The position numbers and the translations under genes are program-made. A stretch of DNA of 64,000 nucleotides from the NCBI RefSeq assembly GCF_000264495.1, contig NC_017954.1:1178001-1242000 (forward strand), in the 5' to 3' direction. Below, in pieces: positions 17,283 through 26,756 of the stretch. Below the pieces are notes generated by a model that did not search any database, had not been told where the DNA came from, and worked only from the letters and a program-made list of their open reading frames with translations. Origin of the DNA: Thermogladius calderae 1633 (GTDB lineage Archaea > Thermoproteota > Thermoprotei_A > Sulfolobales > Desulfurococcaceae). Every line of letters begins with the position of its first letter. The stretch's first letter is position 1.

Positions 17283-17316
17283 ACTGAGCACCACTAGGGG
17301 TTTGTATCACGAAATA

Positions 17317-17325
17317 ATCTATAAA
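17317..17325 (-). promoter_or_regulatory. TATA box of the pilin-peptidase operon
   Basis: Minus-strand AATTTATAGATT, 36-43 bases before ATG 17282, in the divergent region shared with the glycosyltransferase gene. Confidence 0.55.
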
Positions 17326-17431
17326 TTCGCCTTTTAAGCTTTGTGCCCTGTAAGGCCTGTAGGCACCTCCTCCAGGCCCCGGAAACAGTTTTATTTTTCG
17401 AGGCACTCAATATTTTCTGTCAAACATTAAT

Positions 17432-18547
17432 GTGATAGTGATGCCGGACCTGGTCAGCGACGCTATAGGGGTTGTCGAGGGGCTAGCCATAGCCTACATG
17501 GCTATTCTCGCTATAGGTTTGACGGGCTACATCCTGTACAGGCCTAAGAGGGAGGGCGTGAAGGCGAGCAGCTTCGAGATCGTCGTAGTCTCCAAGGCCG
17601 ACGAGAGGGTGAGGAAGAGCCTGTTCGAGACGGTCCGCTACCACGCGAGGAGGTTCGGAGGCGTAACGCTGGTAGTAGACGAGGAGTCTCCGCTACTACC
17701 CGAGCTGAGGAGGCTCGGGCACGTCAAGCTCGTGGTCGTCCCCAGGTGGTACAGGAGGGACCTCGTCGGTAAGGGGAGGGCCCTCAACTACTTCATCGAA
17801 AACTACGTGGACAGGGAGAAGTGGTACGTCTTCATAGACGACGACAACATTATACTAGACGACAACTTCCTCTACGAGATACCCTACTACGAGTCTAGGG
17901 GTGTTTTCGTCGGGAACGGCGTCCTCGTGCCGAGGATGGGTAGGAGCAAGCTGGCCTACGTCATGGACTGGGTCAGGTTCCTAGACGACGTAACCCTGTA
18001 CAGGTTCTTCACAGGCCTGCTCGGGAGGCCGCTCCTAGGGCTACACGGCGAGCTACTCATAGTGAAGGGGAGGGTGTTGAAGGAGGTGGGGTTCAGCTAC
18101 AGGAGCATCACCGAGGACTTCAGGTTCTCTGTAGAGCTCGTCAAGAGGGGGTACAGGACGTGGCAGAGCAGTACGAGGGTCCTCATCAAGAGCCCCAACA
18201 GCATAGCCGACCTGATCAAGCAGAGGGGGAGGTGGTTCAAGGGGGTCATCTCGGACGTCAAGCACAGCCCCCTGCCCATGAAGCTCGTTGTAGGGTTCAG
18301 GGCGTTCTTCTGGAGCCTAGTCTTCACCGCGTCCTGGGCGATGCTACCGGCTGTACTGGCAGCAGGTATATTCTGGTTCATACTACCAGCCGGCCTATAC
18401 TACGCGTCGGCGTACCTCTACGGCTCATACAAGGCTGGAGAGCCCGTACTCGTCTTCACCATCCCCTTATTCGGCTTGATCGAGGCCTCCGCGAGGATCT
18501 ACGGGCTTCTAGCCGTGAAGGACTTCATCGTCATAGACAAGAATTAA
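17432..18547 (+). CDS. Membrane glycosyltransferase, family 2 (processive-like)
   Basis: 371 residues. An N-terminal membrane helix (about 12-35) precedes a GT-A domain: FEIVVVSKADE at the start of the fold, VFIDDDNIIL as the metal-binding DXD region near residue 135, TEDFRFSVEL as the acceptor-side acidic motif near residue 228, and QRGRWFKG as the Q-x-x-RW motif near residue 263. Two to three helices follow at the C-terminus. The four motifs together mark processive or single-transfer polysaccharide synthases such as cellulose/mannan-type enzymes. Divergent from the secreted fibre operon, so it may make a surface glycan. ATG 17441 is an alternative start. Confidence 0.85.
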   Translation: MIVMPDLVSDAIGVVEGLAIAYMAILAIGLTGYILYRPKREGVKASSFEIVVVSKADERVRKSLFETVRYHARRFGGVTLVVDEESPLLPELRRLGHVKLVVVPRWYRRDLVGKGRALNYFIENYVDREKWYVFIDDDNIILDDNFLYEIPYYESRGVFVGNGVLVPRMGRSKLAYVMDWVRFLDDVTLYRFFTGLLGRPLLGLHGELLIVKGRVLKEVGFSYRSITEDFRFSVELVKRGYRTWQSSTRVLIKSPNSIADLIKQRGRWFKGVISDVKHSPLPMKLVVGFRAFFWSLVFTASWAMLPAVLAAGIFWFILPAGLYYASAYLYGSYKAGEPVLVFTIPLFGLIEASARIYGLLAVKDFIVIDKN

Positions 18548-18574
18548 ATAGGCTTGTAGAGAAAATTAGTCAAG

Positions 18575-19729
18575 GTGAGTAAAGTGAAGCCTTTTAGACT
18601 GAAGCACGAAGAAGTGACACTCTATTTCGGGGAGAACTCTCTCGAGAAGGCCGCGTGGTTTCTCGAGGGTAAGAAGAAGGTAGGTATAGTTATGGGCCGC
18701 CAGTCGGCAAAGGTCTCCGGTGCCCTCGACGACCTCTTTAATATTCTGAACGAGAGGGGGGTCGAGCACGTTGTCTTCAGCGACGTGACTCCGAACCCGT
18801 ACCTTAGCCAGGCGCTCCGAGCGGGCGAGCTGTTCTGGCGGGAGAGCGTTGACGCAGTGGTGGCTGTAGGCGGGGGCAGCGTGATCGATGTAGCGAAGGT
18901 CGCCTCGGTGATAGCCGTGGCCGGGTCGAGGTTCGAGGACCTACTGAAGGGGGCCAAGCCGAAGAGGAAGCTCCCACTACTCGCCGTCAACCTGACCCAC
19001 GGCACTGGCACTGAAGTCGACAGGTACGCTGTCGTCACCGTCGACGAGACGAAAGAGAAGCACGGTCTTTCGGTGACCTACCCGGACGTCAGCGTGGACG
19101 ACCCCAGGTACACCCTTACGCTCAGCTTGGAGCAGACCATTTACACGAGCCTCGATGCTTTCTACCACGCCTACGAGTCCGCTACGTCCACTGTCTCCTA
19201 CCCCTTAGTCGAGACGCTGTCGTACGAGGCGATCGCGATAATAGGCGAGAAGCTCCCTAGGCTAGTCAACAACTTGAAGGACATAGGTCTAAGGACGAGT
19301 ATGCTCTACGCTAGTATGCTGGCGGGTCTGAGCATAGACATGGCGTCTACTCACCTCGTCCACGGGATAGAACACGTCCTCAGTGGCTTCGAGCCCAGGC
19401 TAGCCCACGGAGCGGGCCTAGCGTTGCTGGGGCCAAGGGTGGTCTACTACACCCACAAGGTTCTCCCAGAGGTGTCCGCGAGGCTACTCAAGCCTATAAA
19501 CCCGTACATCAAGCCTGTCGCCGAGGACGCCGAGAGGGCTATGAAGAGCGTAAAGGCCTTCCAGGAGCGAGTCGGCTTCAAGGAGAGGCTAAGCGACTAC
19601 GGCTTCACGGAGAAAGACGCGGGTAGAGTCGCGGAGTTCTTGTTCAGCAGACTGAAGTACATGGTTGGGAACACGCCCTTCCCTGTCACCGAGGAGGTAG
19701 TCAAGGACGTGTTCTTGTCGGCTCTGTAG
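18575..19729 (+). CDS. Iron-containing (group III) alcohol dehydrogenase
   Basis: 384 residues. NAD(P)-binding loop VGGGSVIDVAK near residue 94; metal ligands fit YTSLDAFYHAYES (Asp, His near 195), STHLVHGIEHVLSG (His near 262, 266) and ARLAHGAGLALLG (His near 280). Cytoplasmic; reduces aldehydes to alcohols or the reverse, perhaps as an electron sink in peptide fermentation. The opening KPFRLKHEEVTLYFGENSLE is typical of hyperthermophile members. Start GTG 18575, leaderless or nearly so behind a TATA-like AATTAAATAG, or GTG 18584. Confidence 0.9.
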   Translation: MSKVKPFRLKHEEVTLYFGENSLEKAAWFLEGKKKVGIVMGRQSAKVSGALDDLFNILNERGVEHVVFSDVTPNPYLSQALRAGELFWRESVDAVVAVGGGSVIDVAKVASVIAVAGSRFEDLLKGAKPKRKLPLLAVNLTHGTGTEVDRYAVVTVDETKEKHGLSVTYPDVSVDDPRYTLTLSLEQTIYTSLDAFYHAYESATSTVSYPLVETLSYEAIAIIGEKLPRLVNNLKDIGLRTSMLYASMLAGLSIDMASTHLVHGIEHVLSGFEPRLAHGAGLALLGPRVVYYTHKVLPEVSARLLKPINPYIKPVAEDAERAMKSVKAFQERVGFKERLSDYGFTEKDAGRVAEFLFSRLKYMVGNTPFPVTEEVVKDVFLSAL

Positions 19730-19832
19730 ACCCCTCGAGTTTTGCCCCCCGTCCTCACCCCACGCTTTTTCCGCACATAGGACCCTTCGGGCATCAGAAA
19801 CAGCTCACTGGACACGAGAGGAGTTGGCCATT

Positions 19833-20036
19833 GTGGCAACAACTGTGGTTCTACTCATCACACTGGTGGGCCTTCTGACCCTGCTACTAGTCCTTCCCTC
19901 GCTCAAGCTCATCGGTGCGACCCGACCGTGTTATCCTCTACGGGTGGACTCTCGTAGCTTGGGCGGCCATTTAAGGCTAATCAAGGTAGACGGGTACGAC
20001 CTCGCCCTCCTCGAACCCCTCACTACCCTCCTCTAA
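19833..20036 (+). CDS. Possible small single-helix membrane protein
   Basis: A short frame with GAGAGGAG at 19816-19823 ending 9 bases before GTG 19833 (TTG 19824 is an alternative start, too close to that site). It encodes one strongly hydrophobic helix in the first 25 residues, then a basic tail with one Cys. It overlaps the convergent moeA gene by 60 bases. No family recognised. The ribosome site and clean helix are the only support, so it may be chance. The rest of 19730-19823 shows nothing. Confidence 0.3.
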   Translation: MATTVVLLITLVGLLTLLLVLPSLKLIGATRPCYPLRVDSRSLGGHLRLIKVDGYDLALLEPLTTLL

Positions 20037-21209
20037 CCTGATGTACGAGTTCGTCTCCGCTAGGCTTCTCAACAACCCGCTACCCCTCAACATGAACGGC
20101 TCCACTAGCGGTAGCCCCCCGACGCCGGCTGTCAACGTGCTTCTCACGAACGTGGTGTAGCCCGCCTGGTTAGGCAGTCTCCTCGTGAGCTTGGCGTAGA
20201 CGATCAGGTTGCCGAGCCCCTTTAAGCCAAACGCTTCCACGAGCGCCGCCTTAAAGACCCCCTCCAGGCCGACCCACGCAGCCAGGGGGAAGCCGCTGAG
20301 GTGGAGCACGGGCTTCCCGTCGACCACCGAAGCACTGGTCGGCCTACCGGGCCTCATCGCCACCCCCCTGAAGACCCAGGCCCCGCCCCTCTCGACGAGG
20401 TCGTAGACCAGGTCTCCCTCGCTAGGGCCTGTTCCCCCGGTGGTTATGACAATGTCGTTCAACGCGAGCGCCCTGGTTACGAAGTCAGCGAGCAGGTGTA
20501 GGTCGTCGGGTATGACGCCGTAGTACCTAGCCTCAATGAACGGGAGCCTCCTCAAGTATGACAACACAACGTATCCCGTTGAGTTGAAGACACGGCCTCC
20601 CTCCAAACCAGCTGTGCCGGGGCCGGGCTCGACGACCTCGCTACCTACAGTTACCACGCCTACTCTCAGTCTCCTAAAGACTCTTACAGTGCTGTAGCCA
20701 GAAGCGTATATGATGGGTATCTTCCTGAAGTCGAGGACTGTTCCAGCCCTGACCAAGACCTCGCCTCTAGCGAAGTCTTCAGCGCGCCTCGAGACGTTAG
20801 AGCCCTGGGCTACTGGCTTGTACACGAGTATCTTCCCGCCGACCCTCTTCACGTCTTCCTCCATGACCACGGCGTCGGCCCCGCTCGGCAGGGGTGCGCC
20901 GGTACTGATCGGTCTAGCCTTACCAGGGCCTATGACGGGGGCGTCTACCAACTCCAGCTCGGCGGGATTGAACACGCTGGCACTATACGTGTCGGAGCTG
21001 ACGACCGCGTACCCATCCACCGCACTCCTATCGAAGCCCGGGTGGTCTACTAAGGCGACGACGTCGCCTGCTAGGACTCTACCATAGGCCTCTGCCACGT
21101 CTACTTCTTCCACGTCCAACTCTATCTTCGCTAGTACTCTCGCTAGTCTAGAGACAGCCTCGTGTATGCTGACCAGCTCTTTAATGCCTTTCACTCCCAA
21201 CGTAAACAC
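19977..21209 (-). CDS. moeA: Molybdopterin molybdenumtransferase (MoeA)
   Basis: Inserts molybdenum or tungsten into the pterin cofactor. 410 residues with DHPGFDRSAVDGYAV near residue 57, the substrate-site ISTGAPLPSGADAVV near residue 102, and the cofactor-binding TTGGTGPSEGDLV near residue 265, followed by PGRPTSASVV. Two MoeA paralogues are common in hyperthermophiles, one of them tungsten-specific; which this is cannot be told. Probably follows the flippase gene (49-base gap). A MoaB protein is encoded at 42367-42846. Confidence 0.95.
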   Translation of the reverse strand: MFTLGVKGIKELVSIHEAVSRLARVLAKIELDVEEVDVAEAYGRVLAGDVVALVDHPGFDRSAVDGYAVVSSDTYSASVFNPAELELVDAPVIGPGKARPISTGAPLPSGADAVVMEEDVKRVGGKILVYKPVAQGSNVSRRAEDFARGEVLVRAGTVLDFRKIPIIYASGYSTVRVFRRLRVGVVTVGSEVVEPGPGTAGLEGGRVFNSTGYVVLSYLRRLPFIEARYYGVIPDDLHLLADFVTRALALNDIVITTGGTGPSEGDLVYDLVERGGAWVFRGVAMRPGRPTSASVVDGKPVLHLSGFPLAAWVGLEGVFKAALVEAFGLKGLGNLIVYAKLTRRLPNQAGYTTFVRSTLTAGVGGLPLVEPFMLRGSGLLRSLAETNSYIRLEEGSEGFEEGEVVPVYLD

Positions 21210-21258
21210 CTTGCGTGCTGTTTGCTCTATAATTAGGGTACCCAGGTAATTTATCGGT

Positions 21259-22824
21259 TCAGAGTAGTCTTGCCAGGAAATCTCTCAGCCTGGTATAGAA
21301 GACGACGTAAGCCCCGAGTATCCAGCCGAGTACAGGGATGCTCCTGGAGATCCTTACCAGGAAGGAGAGCTCTACGTCGCTTAGTGCGTTGAGGGCCGCC
21401 AAGAGTACGCTGTAGAAGAGGGCCGTGAACGTAAAGCCGAGTACGAGTCTAGCAACGGAAAGCGCCAGGAGCATTGTTAGGGGGATTGAGGCGAGGACGG
21501 AGAGCACAGACGCTACAGCTGTCTTCAGGTACTTCGAGTACTCCATCCTAAACCCGGAGCCCTCTAGGTATGAGAGCTGGTAGACTAAGACGGGTATACT
21601 GGCCAGGGCGCTGGCTATAGCCAGCCCGGCTACGCCGAGGGTTAGGCCCAGACCTAGGTAGAGGAGGACGCCAGAGACCAGCGATATCGTGTTGGAGAGC
21701 AGGATCACCCGCTTGACACCGTAAGCCTGGATCACACTGCCCGCGACGACGCTGAAGGGCCATAGGAGTAGAGAGACGGATATTACTGTATAGTAGAAGC
21801 CTGCTTCAGCATACTCCGGGCCGTACACTGTCCTGATTACGTCGCCGGAGTACAGGATCGAGATTAGGGATAGCGGTAGTGTGAGGGCGAAGAGGGTCGC
21901 TAGCACCGCCTCGACTATGCCTTTAAAGCCCTCCTCGTTCTTCGACTGGTGGACGAAGAGCGGGAGGAGGGGTGTTGCCAGAGCCCCGTAGACCGCTCCT
22001 ATAGCGCCCAGGAAATTGTATGCGGCGTTGAAGTAGCCCGCCACGCTGTTGCCGACCACGCCCATGGGGGCCGTTATGAACCCTAGTAAGTAGCTCTGGA
22101 GCCTCGCGACAACAGCTCCAGCCACGCTCCCCGTGTAGACCGTCAGCGCGTACCCGACGACCTCGTTCATCTCGAAACCGCAGCCACGCGACGACAAGAC
22201 GTCCTTTACCAAAGTTAGTGATACTGTGATACCCACCACGTAGGAGACGGCTAGGGCGAGTATCGCGTTTTCAACTGTTGGACCCACTAGACTGAAAAGT
22301 GCCAGTACTGCTGCCAGCCTCGCGAGTGGTTGGGCTATGACCACTATAGTCCTGGACCCCGCCCTCCCCAGGCCGACCATGAGGCTAGCGGCGTCTGCGA
22401 CGAGTACTTGGGGGACTAGCACGAGAGTATAGAGGGAGACGTAGAGTCCGATACCGCTCCTGCTACTCAGGGCTTGACCTAGAGGCTCCGCCAGTAGGAG
22501 AGCCGGGGCTACAACCGATAGGGACAACGTGAGCTTGAGTAGGAACGCTCTCTTAGCCAGCGAGGCGACCCGGCAGACCTGCCCTCTACTAGCGTAGAGG
22601 GAGGAGTACCTCAGCACCGCCGCGTCTATCCCGAAGTCTGTGAGCAACGACAACACGCTTACGGGTATAGACGCCAGGTTGTAGAGGCCGTAGTTGGCAG
22701 GACCAAGTAGCCTGGCCACGACCATTAGTGTAACGACTTGGACTAGTAGATAGACGATTGTTGAGGCGGCGTAGAGGAGGGCGTGAGCGCCGGCCCTCTC
22801 TACGGTGTACTCTAGCTCGCTCAT
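21259..22824 (-). CDS. Polysaccharide flippase-like membrane protein (MOP superfamily, Wzx type)
   Basis: 521 residues with about 14 hydrophobic helices and few charged loops. The N-terminal ALLYAASTIVYLLVQVVTLMVVARLLGPANYGLYNLA is the standard beginning of Wzx/RfbX proteins (quoted here in pieces: VVARLLGPANYG is the key part, residues 34-46). These move lipid-linked sugars across the membrane for surface glycans or N-glycosylation. Fits with the glycosyltransferase at 17432-18547 although not adjacent. Substrate unknown. Confidence 0.85.
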   Translation of the reverse strand: MSELEYTVERAGAHALLYAASTIVYLLVQVVTLMVVARLLGPANYGLYNLASIPVSVLSLLTDFGIDAAVLRYSSLYASRGQVCRVASLAKRAFLLKLTLSLSVVAPALLLAEPLGQALSSRSGIGLYVSLYTLVLVPQVLVADAASLMVGLGRAGSRTIVVIAQPLARLAAVLALFSLVGPTVENAILALAVSYVVGITVSLTLVKDVLSSRGCGFEMNEVVGYALTVYTGSVAGAVVARLQSYLLGFITAPMGVVGNSVAGYFNAAYNFLGAIGAVYGALATPLLPLFVHQSKNEEGFKGIVEAVLATLFALTLPLSLISILYSGDVIRTVYGPEYAEAGFYYTVISVSLLLWPFSVVAGSVIQAYGVKRVILLSNTISLVSGVLLYLGLGLTLGVAGLAIASALASIPVLVYQLSYLEGSGFRMEYSKYLKTAVASVLSVLASIPLTMLLALSVARLVLGFTFTALFYSVLLAALNALSDVELSFLVRISRSIPVLGWILGAYVVFYTRLRDFLARLL

Positions 22825-22893
22825 TTAAACCCCTATTCGAGAGGCCAGGATAGAATATTTATCGCCTTCTCTTAAAATGAGTTAGGTGCCCTA

Positions 22894-23883
22894 ATGAAGC
22901 TGGGAGAGCTCACGGAGAGGCTCTTCATCGAGGGCGTGCTACGCAATTACCTCGGTAAGAGACCGCCCTTCTCGCGGCTCGGTTTCCCAGACGACGCAGT
23001 GGACTTCCTGCCGCTAGCTCCTAGGATCGTAGTCTCAGTCGACGCCTCCTCTATCGCGAGCGTTAAACTCCCTTGGAGGAGCCTCGGGGACGCGGCTTGG
23101 GCTATCGCTACGGGGGCTGTTAGCGACCACATCGCCAAGGGCTCGAGACCGGCTTACGCGCTCGTCTCGCTCGGGCTGAGCCCCGACCTGGACCTGTCCG
23201 AGGCGAAGGCCATTGTCCGCGGGCTGAGCGAGGCCTTCAACTACTACGGTGTGAGCTGGGTTGGTGGCGACACTAACAGTTCAAGGGACCCCTGGATATC
23301 AGTGACGATGATCGGCTTCACTACAGCCAAGAGGCCCCCGCCCAGGAGCGGCGCTAGGCCCGGAGACGCCGTGGTCGTCACGGGGAGGTACGGGGCGATG
23401 GGCTACGTAGCCCTTAGAGGTGTAGAGGAGGCCTCGAGAACCACCTGGGTTGTCGAGAAGACGAGGAGGCCCCTCGTGGACGTGAGGGTGGGGACTGTGA
23501 TCGCCCTCAACTACAAAAGCATCCACGCAAGCATGGACGTGAGCGACGGGCTGGGGTTCACCATCATGGAGATCTCTAGGTTGAGCGGGGTCGGCTTCAG
23601 GGTCGAAAAACCGCCTCTAGTCTTCAAGGAGGTCTACGAGCTCTGCGAGGGGAGGCTCCAGTGCTTGTACGAGCTGTCCTTGAACGGGGGAGAGGAGTAC
23701 GGGGTAGTCATGACCGTGAGCAAGGAGGGTCTCGGCAACGTCGTCGAAGACCTTGAGTCCTACGGCGTGGAGTACGAGGTGATAGGCGAAGTCGTAGAGG
23801 GCTCCGGGCTCAAACTAGAAGGGGTCAACAAAGTAGCTATCTACGGCTGGGACCAGTTCGGGGGCTACGTGAAATCCGCCTGA
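22894..23883 (+). CDS. thiL: Thiamine-monophosphate kinase
   Basis: ATP-dependent kinase making thiamine pyrophosphate, the cofactor of PorB. 329 residues of the PurM/AIR-synthase fold: PDDAVDF near residue 30, VVSVDASSI near 45, GDAAWAIATGAVSDHIAKG near 68, GGDTNSS near 124 and DVSDGLG near 215 give the Mg/ATP and substrate loops. The first acidic cluster reads DDAVDFLPL, a little different from the usual GDDAA; the protein is otherwise complete. ATG start following an AT-rich TATA-like stretch at about 22853-22862. Confidence 0.9.
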   Translation: MKLGELTERLFIEGVLRNYLGKRPPFSRLGFPDDAVDFLPLAPRIVVSVDASSIASVKLPWRSLGDAAWAIATGAVSDHIAKGSRPAYALVSLGLSPDLDLSEAKAIVRGLSEAFNYYGVSWVGGDTNSSRDPWISVTMIGFTTAKRPPPRSGARPGDAVVVTGRYGAMGYVALRGVEEASRTTWVVEKTRRPLVDVRVGTVIALNYKSIHASMDVSDGLGFTIMEISRLSGVGFRVEKPPLVFKEVYELCEGRLQCLYELSLNGGEEYGVVMTVSKEGLGNVVEDLESYGVEYEVIGEVVEGSGLKLEGVNKVAIYGWDQFGGYVKSA

Positions 23884-23943
23884 CTACACGAGACACCCCC
23901 GTTTAAAAACTAGACGCCACGGGAGTTAATTCTGGCGAACCAT

Positions 23944-25146
23944 ATGTGGCTCTATATAGCCGGTCTAGCGCTAGCGACACTGGGCGTCATGGACTTACTG
24001 GTCAACATCGTAGCTGTCAGGTTGCTCAACTTCACCCTAATCGAGCTCGGTATACTCAACGCCTTGTGGACCGCCGCGGTCATTCCCTCGCTGAGACACT
24101 CGAACGTGCTCTCAAACGCCGGTTTAACCAAGAGGCCTACCTTGATAGGCTTCTTGGTGTTCGCTTCCTTCTTCCCTCTCTTCTACATGTCTGTCATGTG
24201 GAAGAGTGCGACCTTGCTGTACACGGCGTACGTGCTCCACGCGGTCACGTACTCGTACGTAAAGACAGGCTGCCAGACGGCTGTTCTCGAGTCCTACCCA
24301 AGCCACCAGTGGTCTCACTACAGCAGGAGGCTCGCACAGCTGGCCGTCCTATTCGAGGGGCTACTTTTGCTGGGTATCTCCAGGGTGTGGAGTAGCCTAT
24401 TGGAGGCCTGGTACTTTCAGCTCATAGCAGTATTCGTATTAGCCGGTAACGCCCTCCTAATACTGGAGATACCGCAGCCGTCACTGCGCTTCGAGAAAAT
24501 ACTGACTAGAATAGAGAGCTACCTGAAGAAGGGCCTTACAAGGATACACGGTTACCTGACCATTTCCAGCCTGGACTACGCGGATGGCGAGAAAGTCAAT
24601 ACTATCATTGAGAGGTTTGTCAAGGACGGGATTAGTTTGAGTCTCATCGCCGCTGCGCTGGCCGCCTTCAGGGTCGGTAACGAGTACCTGTTCACGCCTC
24701 TACCATTCGTATTCATACGATTAATGGGCCTCAAGACCCCTGACGTCATCACCTTATACGGGGTGGGGAAGATGATCGGGTTCACGGTAATGCTCGTCCT
24801 ACCGCCGAAAGTCGTTAGCAAAGGAGCCTTCACTCTGGCCACTCTAATCAAGATCGTGAGCGTGGTGGGGATCATATTCTGGAGGCCTGACCTCGGCTTC
24901 TCCTCGGTTCTCCTGGCGGCGATCTACATCTCTAACCTGGTGATCGACACGACGATTTACACCCTTTACGTAACTACGACGAGCGGGAGTAACGTAGGCC
25001 TGTTCAACATGGTAGCCGAGGCCTCAAGCCTGGTAGGCACCCTGACGTCTGGCTTCGTTATGACTATCCTAGGGCTCAACACGACGGTGTTTCTACTAGT
25101 GATACTCAACCTAGTACCGTTGCTCCTAGTGAAAAAAGGTTGGTAG
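23944..25146 (+). CDS. Multispanning membrane protein, MFS-transporter-like
   Basis: 400 residues, about 10-12 membrane helices in two halves separated by a polar loop at about residues 180-225, the layout of a major-facilitator protein. No loop motif strong enough to name a subfamily. In the first half the sequence between helices 2 and 3 lacks the classical GxxxDRxGRR. Stands alone between thiL and a convergent MscS gene. Function unknown. Confidence 0.6.
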   Translation: MWLYIAGLALATLGVMDLLVNIVAVRLLNFTLIELGILNALWTAAVIPSLRHSNVLSNAGLTKRPTLIGFLVFASFFPLFYMSVMWKSATLLYTAYVLHAVTYSYVKTGCQTAVLESYPSHQWSHYSRRLAQLAVLFEGLLLLGISRVWSSLLEAWYFQLIAVFVLAGNALLILEIPQPSLRFEKILTRIESYLKKGLTRIHGYLTISSLDYADGEKVNTIIERFVKDGISLSLIAAALAAFRVGNEYLFTPLPFVFIRLMGLKTPDVITLYGVGKMIGFTVMLVLPPKVVSKGAFTLATLIKIVSVVGIIFWRPDLGFSSVLLAAIYISNLVIDTTIYTLYVTTTSGSNVGLFNMVAEASSLVGTLTSGFVMTILGLNTTVFLLVILNLVPLLLVKKGW

Positions 25147-25157
25147 GCGTTAGAAGA

Positions 25158-25802
25158 CTAGCTGGCTCTAGACCTTATGACTATCTTCTGGGCGACGATC
25201 ATGGAGCTCGGTATTAGGACTGTCAGTCCGTCCCTCCTCTTAACGACTGTGAACATAGACCCTATGTCCTCTACTGTAACCTCGCTCTCGCCAGCTATGT
25301 CGACCACATCCCCTATCTTGAACGGCCTCGCCAGTAGAATGAACATGCCCGCCACGGCCTGGCTCAGCACGTTCTGAGTGGCGAAGCCCACCACTAAGCC
25401 TATGAAGCCTCCAAGGGCCACCCCGGCCGCCCCGCCTGCCACACCACCGGCTATACCCGCGAGGAGGCCGCCGATACCCAGTATCCTGATCATGCTCCTC
25501 ACGGCTGCTGCCGTGGACTTGCCGTACTTGGGCAGTGTCATGGCGTAGAAGAGCGAGGCCACAGCGTTTACGATCATCCAACCGAGCACCAGCAACACTA
25601 TTATGTAGACGTACACCGCGTAGTCCTTTAAAGTCAGGAAGCCACCTAATTTCGTGGCCTCGTAGAGCATGCTGAGGCCCTGAGTGAAGAACCACTGGAG
25701 GACGCCCATCACGAGGCTACTAAGATCGCGTAGAGTATTACCCTGGTCATAGCCTTTGAGACGGGCTCCTCTGCCAAGGTCCCCCCTGTTATTTTTCCTC
25801 AC
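25158..25802 (-). CDS. MscS-family mechanosensitive channel, short form
   Basis: 214 residues. Two to three N-terminal membrane helices, then a glycine/alanine-rich pore helix (GIAGGVAGGAAGVALGG and GLVVGFATQNVLSQAVAG around residues 115-150) and the beta-domain start RPFKIGDVVDIAGESEVTVEDIG, with VLIPSSMIV. The cytoplasmic alpha/beta vestibule of MscS is missing: the protein stops directly after the beta domain, which is shorter than the usual 270-290 residues. I see no frameshift at the end, so it may be a natural short form. Releases ions under osmotic downshock. Confidence 0.8.
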   Translation of the reverse strand: MRKNNRGDLGRGARLKGYDQGNTLRDLSSLVMGVLQWFFTQGLSMLYEATKLGGFLTLKDYAVYVYIIVLLVLGWMIVNAVASLFYAMTLPKYGKSTAAAVRSMIRILGIGGLLAGIAGGVAGGAAGVALGGFIGLVVGFATQNVLSQAVAGMFILLARPFKIGDVVDIAGESEVTVEDIGSMFTVVKRRDGLTVLIPSSMIVAQKIVIRSRAS

Positions 25803-25914
25803 GGGTAAAATTTAAACTTTGCGGCCAAGAAACAGGTGGTCAGCGCCCGCTTTAAGTCTATCATGTCATCGCTCGAGGCTACATTCCCGGGTTCTTCTTC
25901 ATCCCACCTACTTC

Positions 25915-26655
25915 TTACATCCTGCTCCTGATAAAGCTTAGTACCCTTGTCACCGACCTGGCTAGGTGCCTAAAGGGCTTTACGAGGGCGTCGGCAACAG
26001 ACACGAGGACGAACTTTAAGGTCGTGGCCAGACCGCGGCTAGCGTATAACTCGGTCGCTTTGACCCAGTCCACCTGCCCGACTACGTAGACTACGATGAC
26101 CGTCAACGCGATGAGCAGGAGTGTGGACAGCCAGAGTGGGAGGCCCAGTTTCTCCTCGAACAGGTTTAACACTGTCCTCCCGTAGACGACGGCCAGTATC
26201 GAGTGGACTATTTTGCCCAGGAACACGGCGATCGCGTACAAAGCAATGCTGTAGGACGCGAACCCCATCGGTATCAAGACGACGTCGTCGGGGGCTGGTG
26301 TAATAGCCACGAACAGGATTGCGAAGAAGCCCGCCACCCTGTGCCTGGAGGCCAGGTACGACCAGTTCCTGACAGTCCTCGAGGCGGGCGATATGCTGCT
26401 AAAGCCCCTGCCTATAAAGTAGATGATGATCTTGCCCAGTCCAGCACCTATCCCGCTGACGACCGCTATGAGGACCAAGCTCCTGAAGTCTGTGAACCGC
26501 GAGGCGTAGACGACTATGTACACCAGGTAGGGTAGAGCAACGAAAGGGATAGAGTTCGACACGAGCGAGACAAAGAAGACACCGTAGAGCCCCGTACTCC
26601 TCAGCACTCTCTCGGCGAGCGCGAATACCTCGTCCACCACTCTGTGGAAGGGCAT
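25915..26655 (-). CDS. DedA/VTT-domain membrane protein
   Basis: 246 residues with about five to six helices. The VTT (SNARE-associated) pattern is visible in NSIPFVALPYLVYIV, GAGLGKIIIYFIGR (the conserved G...G.Y.iGR) and FVAITPAPDDVVLIPMG. Family members act as lipid scramblases or flippases, for instance for undecaprenyl-phosphate or phosphatidylethanolamine. In archaea the lipid is unknown. The start and a polar region follow a gene-free spacer of about 110 bases, in which I see nothing but AT-rich DNA. Confidence 0.8.
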   Translation of the reverse strand: MPFHRVVDEVFALAERVLRSTGLYGVFFVSLVSNSIPFVALPYLVYIVVYASRFTDFRSLVLIAVVSGIGAGLGKIIIYFIGRGFSSISPASRTVRNWSYLASRHRVAGFFAILFVAITPAPDDVVLIPMGFASYSIALYAIAVFLGKIVHSILAVVYGRTVLNLFEEKLGLPLWLSTLLLIALTVIVVYVVGQVDWVKATELYASRGLATTLKFVLVSVADALVKPFRHLARSVTRVLSFIRSRM

Positions 26656-26756
26656 GTCGTTTCTCCTTTTCTTACAACAACAGCTCTCCGCGCTTCTCTA
26701 CGGTATATGAAGGGTATTATACTCAAATAAGCTTATAGACAGTCGTAGCGCGGCCG

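Noticed and set aside
25158-25802. Truncation of the MscS channel by a frameshift
   Set aside because: The stop falls cleanly after the beta domain and no continuation of the vestibule is visible in the other frames downstream.
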